A DNA stretch of 64,000 nucleotides from assembly GCA_963930775.1 (NCBI GenBank), contig OZ005695.1, forward strand, positions 5,270,001-5,334,000, written 5' to 3'. The notes beneath the pieces are model-generated. The model saw only the letters and a list, made by a program, of their open reading frames with translations. It had not been told where the DNA came from and made no database searches. Each line of letters starts with the position of its first letter. The stretch's first letter is position 1. Both the position numbers and the translations under genes were made by a program. This stretch comes from Cliona cf. orientalis (lineage: Eukaryota > Porifera > Demospongiae > Clionaida > Clionaidae). Of this stretch, positions 63,910-64,000 are shown one piece after another.

Positions 63910-64000
63910 TAATATTTAATGGTTTGGAGGAGGGGACTGTGCGTGAAAGTGCCACGCCCCTTCCACGCCCCTTCCACCCCAAACCAAATTTCTAGATAGA

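Overview
The window looks like genomic DNA of an early-branching animal, most likely a demosponge. The reasons are two metazoan housekeeping genes at moderate divergence from vertebrates, animal GT-AG splicing, an NRF-1-type promoter palindrome, and a very dense load of short inverted-repeat transposons. 'Sponge' is an inference; the sequence itself only shows that it is an intron-rich animal genome. A gap of exactly 200 N (52218-52417) marks a scaffold join.

Only two host genes can be supported with confidence, and they sit head to head. PRPF31 (U4/U6 snRNP splicing factor) runs leftwards from its start codon at 21527. Eight coding exons (25+33+19+28+32+33+17+39 full codons) are seen down to 3922, and the 3' half lies beyond the left edge. 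CDR2 (coiled-coil CDR2/CDR2L family, proposed dynein adaptor) runs rightwards from 21862 to 38378 in three exons and is complete (363 aa). The 334 bases between the two start codons are a shared promoter with one perfect GCGCATGCGC palindrome.

Almost everything else is mobile DNA. I use family letters for copies seen at least twice or with clear terminal inverted repeats (TIRs). Families A, B, B2, F, O, P, Q and R differ inside, but all start or end with TACCGTA and duplicate TA. G has TA duplications with CGAACCTC-like or CGGTGGAACC ends. A hAT5-like group (7836, 9000, 27783, 35042, 50188, 61515) has CAGTGGCG or CAGGGTT ends and 5-bp target duplications. C carries CACACACTAAGCAGAAAA ends; D carries about 100-bp TIRs; H is an iterated GGACATTATTCAC element; L, M, N, T, Y are dispersed repeats. 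A degraded Ty3/gypsy element occupies 45.2-50.0 kb, with pol on the minus strand and gag on the plus strand, i.e. internally inverted.

Layout: 0-3.9 kb repeats (inside a PRPF31 intron); 3.9-21.5 kb PRPF31 exons separated by repeat-filled introns, with a spliced gag-like ORF at 5.5-6.4 kb; 21.5-21.9 kb promoter; 21.9-38.4 kb CDR2, whose two long introns (10.7 and 4.7 kb) hold nested transposons and a small spliced ORF inside a D element; 38.4-44.7 kb nested palindromic elements; 44.8-50.0 kb retroelement remnants; 50-64 kb dispersed repeats with a few exon-like segments that I cannot assign. No rRNA, CRISPR or intact tRNA gene was seen.
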